A stretch of DNA of 64,000 nt from Actimicrobium antarcticum (GTDB lineage: Bacteria; Pseudomonadota; Gammaproteobacteria; Burkholderiales; Burkholderiaceae_D): NCBI RefSeq assembly GCF_039536745.1, contig NZ_BAAAZE010000008.1:558001-622000 (forward strand), written 5' to 3'. Both the position numbers and the translations under genes were made by a program. The notes below the pieces were generated by a model. The model searched no databases. It was not told the origin of the DNA and saw only the letters and a program-made list of their open reading frames with translations. Positions 61,874 to 64,000 of the stretch are shown here, piece after piece. Numbering within the stretch: the stretch's first letter is position 1; every line of letters begins with the position of its first letter.

Positions 61874-62671
61874 ATGAGTGCATCCCCTATCAGCATCAAA
61901 GGCGTCAACAAGATCTTCAGTACCGGCGAGCGCGAGGTGGTCGCCCTGAAAGACATCGACATCGAGATTCCGAGCGGCCAGTTCGTCTGCCTGCTGGGGC
62001 CGTCCGGTTGCGGCAAGTCGACACTGCTCAATGCCGTAGCCGGCTTTGCGCTGCCGACCTCGGGCAGCATCGTCACCGGCGGCGCGACCGTCACGGGCCC
62101 CGGTCCGGATCGCGGCATGGTGTTCCAGGAATATGCGCTGTTCCCGTGGATGACCGTCGAGCAGAACGTCGCTTTCGGTCTCGAAATCAAGGGCATGGAC
62201 AAGGCCGCCATCGCGCCACGCGTGCTGGCCCTGCTGGAGACGCTGGGCCTGAAGGATTTCCGCAGCCGCTTTCCAAAAGACCTGTCGGGTGGCATGCGCC
62301 AGCGCGTGGCAATTGCCCGAGTGTTGGCGCTGGATTCGCCGATCATGTTGATGGATGAGCCGTTCGGTGCGCTCGATGCACTGACCCGCCGCAATCTGCA
62401 GGATGAGTTGCTGCGTATCTGGGCTGACCTGAAAAAAACCATCCTGTTCGTCACGCACAGTATCGAAGAGGCGATCTATCTGGCCGACCGCATCGTCGTC
62501 ATGACGTACCGGCCGGGCACGGTCAAGCGCGATATCCTCATCGACCTGCCACGCTTGCGCGATCCGGCCTCGGCCGAATTCAATGCGCTCAAGCGCGAAC
62601 TGGGCCAGCTGGTGATGGAAGAGCAGCAGCGCCATCACAACGATGAAATCAGGATGGCTGCGGTCGACTGA
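61874..62671 (+). CDS. ABC transporter ATPase (SsuB/TauB type)
   Basis: Energises the importer. The 265-residue protein has Walker A LGPSGCGKSTLLN (near residue 42), Q-loop EYALFPWMTV, signature LSGGMRQRVAIARVL (near 138) and Walker B IMLMDEPFGALDALTR (near 158). The ATG at 61874 is chosen over an in-frame start at 61856, which overlaps the permease gene. Its stop overlaps the kinase ATG by one base. Confidence 0.94.
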   Translation: MSASPISIKGVNKIFSTGEREVVALKDIDIEIPSGQFVCLLGPSGCGKSTLLNAVAGFALPTSGSIVTGGATVTGPGPDRGMVFQEYALFPWMTVEQNVAFGLEIKGMDKAAIAPRVLALLETLGLKDFRSRFPKDLSGGMRQRVAIARVLALDSPIMLMDEPFGALDALTRRNLQDELLRIWADLKKTILFVTHSIEEAIYLADRIVVMTYRPGTVKRDILIDLPRLRDPASAEFNALKRELGQLVMEEQQRHHNDEIRMAAVD

Positions 62672-64000
62672 TGATGGGCGGGTCCGATCGCCGCCGCTTG
62701 TTCCTGCTGCTGGCTGCCGTCGGGCTGGTGATGGCGATCGCGCTGACCTATGCGCTGGCGGCCCGCAAGGCACGCAGCGATATCGACCGGCAGGCCGAGC
62801 AGCAATTGCAGATCATCGCGCTCGACCTGCAATCGATGCTGGAAAAATTCGAGACGCTGCCGTTTGCCCTGTCGGTTCATCCGGATCTGGCAGCGGCGCT
62901 ACGCGCACCCGATCAGCCGGCGCTGGCTGGCAACGTCAACCGGACGCTCAAAACCGTCCAGCAACAAGCCCGCGTGGCGGCAATCTACCTGATGGACCGG
63001 CAGGGCCTGACCATCGCCGCCAGCAACTGGGACGAACCGCAAAACTACATCGGCCGCAACTTCGGCTTTCGACCGTATTTCCGTGATGCGCTCAATGGCA
63101 GTGCAGGGCGCTTTTATGGCATCGGCAGTACCACGGCCGAGCCCGGGTACTTCATTGCGCAACCGGTGTTTGCGCCGGGGCAGCGGGAGGGCGGCACACC
63201 GCTGGGTGTGCTGGCCGTCAAGATCAGCCTGAATGAATTCGAGCGTACCTGGTCGACCAGCGACGAGCCGATCGTGCTGGTCGATCAACATGGGGTGGTG
63301 TTTCTCGGCAATCGCCCGGCCTGGCAATATCGCAGTCTGGCGCCGGTCGATTCTGCCACACGGGCCAGGATGGCGGCGACCTTGCAATATGTCGGCAAAA
63401 TTGTCGAGCCCATCGCCAGTCTGCCGACGGCAGCGCGCAGGGGCTACGATCAGCCGGTGGCGCGCGCGGTCGGTCGACTCGGCTGGCAAATTCTGCTGTT
63501 CCCGGCGCAGGCCCGGATTGCCCGGATTGCGCTGCTCTGGTCCGGCGCGGTTGCGCTGGTGCTGCTGAGCGGGATGCTGCTGGTCTGGGCGCGGCACCAG
63601 CGTCGCCGTCGTCTGGAAGAGCGGCAGGCAGCACGCACTGCGCTGCAGCAGGCAGCCGACGACCTCGACCGCCAGATCACCCTGCGTACCGGCGAGCTGA
63701 CACAGGCGAACCAGGATCTGGGTGACAAATATGCCCGCCTCGAACATGCCGAACAGCTGTTGCGCTCGACGCAGAACGAGCTGGTGCAGGCCGGCAAACT
63801 GGCGATGCTGGGCCAGATGGCAGCGGGCGTGACGCACGAACTGAACCAGCCGCTGGCAGCCATCCGGGCATTCGCCGAGAATGCCGTGACCTACCTCGCG
63901 CGCGGCCAGGCCGACCAGGCCAGCGCCAACCTGTTGCATATCAGCGATGCCAGCGCGCGCATGGGGATCATCATCGGCCAGCTCAAGGGCTTTGCCCGCA
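62671..64000 (+). CDS. DctB-like sensor histidine kinase (C-terminus off the right edge)
   Basis: Membrane sensor kinase, open for 443 codons to the window end. Residues ~9-31 form TM1, ~35-275 a periplasmic double-Cache sensor with NYIGRNFGFRPYFRDALNG and RFYGIGSTTAEPGYFIAQPV, which resemble the DctB dicarboxylate sensor, ~288-311 TM2, then a coiled coil and the H-box THELNQPLAAIRAF with His389. The ATP-binding domain is outside the window. It overlaps the ATPase stop by one base (TGATG). DctB-type kinases pair with sigma-54 activators, which fits the promoter at 60000; a response regulator should follow just past the edge. Confidence 0.92.
   Translation, partial: MMGGSDRRRLFLLLAAVGLVMAIALTYALAARKARSDIDRQAEQQLQIIALDLQSMLEKFETLPFALSVHPDLAAALRAPDQPALAGNVNRTLKTVQQQARVAAIYLMDRQGLTIAASNWDEPQNYIGRNFGFRPYFRDALNGSAGRFYGIGSTTAEPGYFIAQPVFAPGQREGGTPLGVLAVKISLNEFERTWSTSDEPIVLVDQHGVVFLGNRPAWQYRSLAPVDSATRARMAATLQYVGKIVEPIASLPTAARRGYDQPVARAVGRLGWQILLFPAQARIARIALLWSGAVALVLLSGMLLVWARHQRRRRLEERQAARTALQQAADDLDRQITLRTGELTQANQDLGDKYARLEHAEQLLRSTQNELVQAGKLAMLGQMAAGVTHELNQPLAAIRAFAENAVTYLARGQADQASANLLHISDASARMGIIIGQLKGFAR

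Overview
The window is chromosomal DNA from a betaproteobacterium of the Burkholderiales, most likely the family Oxalobacteraceae. I infer this from gene order: rnpB beside a complete dcw cluster, ftsZ-peroxiredoxin-lpxC, dciA/M23/secA/argJ, pilB-pilC-pilD-coaE-zapD-yacG, and rplU-rpmA-obgE-proB. G+C is moderately high and codon choice looks uniform. I see no insertion sequence, prophage, CRISPR array, tRNA or 5S/16S/23S rRNA gene.

Region 1 (1-12.9 kb) is the accessory, surface-related part. A type IVb (R64-like) pilus operon runs off the left edge on the minus strand (pilL-like, pilN, pilO). Divergent from it is a GGDEF diguanylate cyclase with two degenerate receiver domains, then a stand-alone pdxJ. 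Convergent with pdxJ is a complete pgaABCD operon for poly-N-acetylglucosamine. PgaC/PgaD of this type is controlled by c-di-GMP, so the neighbouring cyclase is a natural candidate partner.

Region 2 (12.2-15.6 kb) holds small and RNA genes: a hypothetical protein, two small secreted proteins sharing a 'TRA-V-AE' repeat, RNase P RNA (rnpB), a 50-residue DUF3096 membrane protein, and several hairpins including one orphan plus-strand terminator.

Region 3 (15.6-35 kb) is the dcw cluster, mraZ-rsmH-ftsL-ftsI-murE-murF-mraY-murD-ftsW-murG-murC-ddl-ftsQ-ftsA-ftsZ, mostly with 4-nt start/stop overlaps. It has a readable mraZ promoter/operator. A peroxiredoxin gene and lpxC follow; the lpxC promoter implies a leaderless mRNA.

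Region 4 (35-59.8 kb) is housekeeping: dciA, an M23 peptidase, secA, argJ, a DUF815 ATPase, mutT, the type IVa pilus assembly genes pilB-pilC-pilD with coaE-zapD-yacG, a CorC/HlyC-type protein, ispB, rplU-rpmA-obgE-proB, CNP1-like and rppH, proS, a lytic transglycosylase, a SWIB protein with a histone-H1-like tail, and ffh.

Region 5 (59.8-64 kb) is an ABC importer (binding protein, permease, ATPase) whose last gene overlaps a DctB-like sensor kinase that runs off the right edge. Upstream is a strong sigma-54 (-24/-12) promoter match and repeats that could bind an activator. This sensor-transporter unit is the most interesting candidate system in the window.
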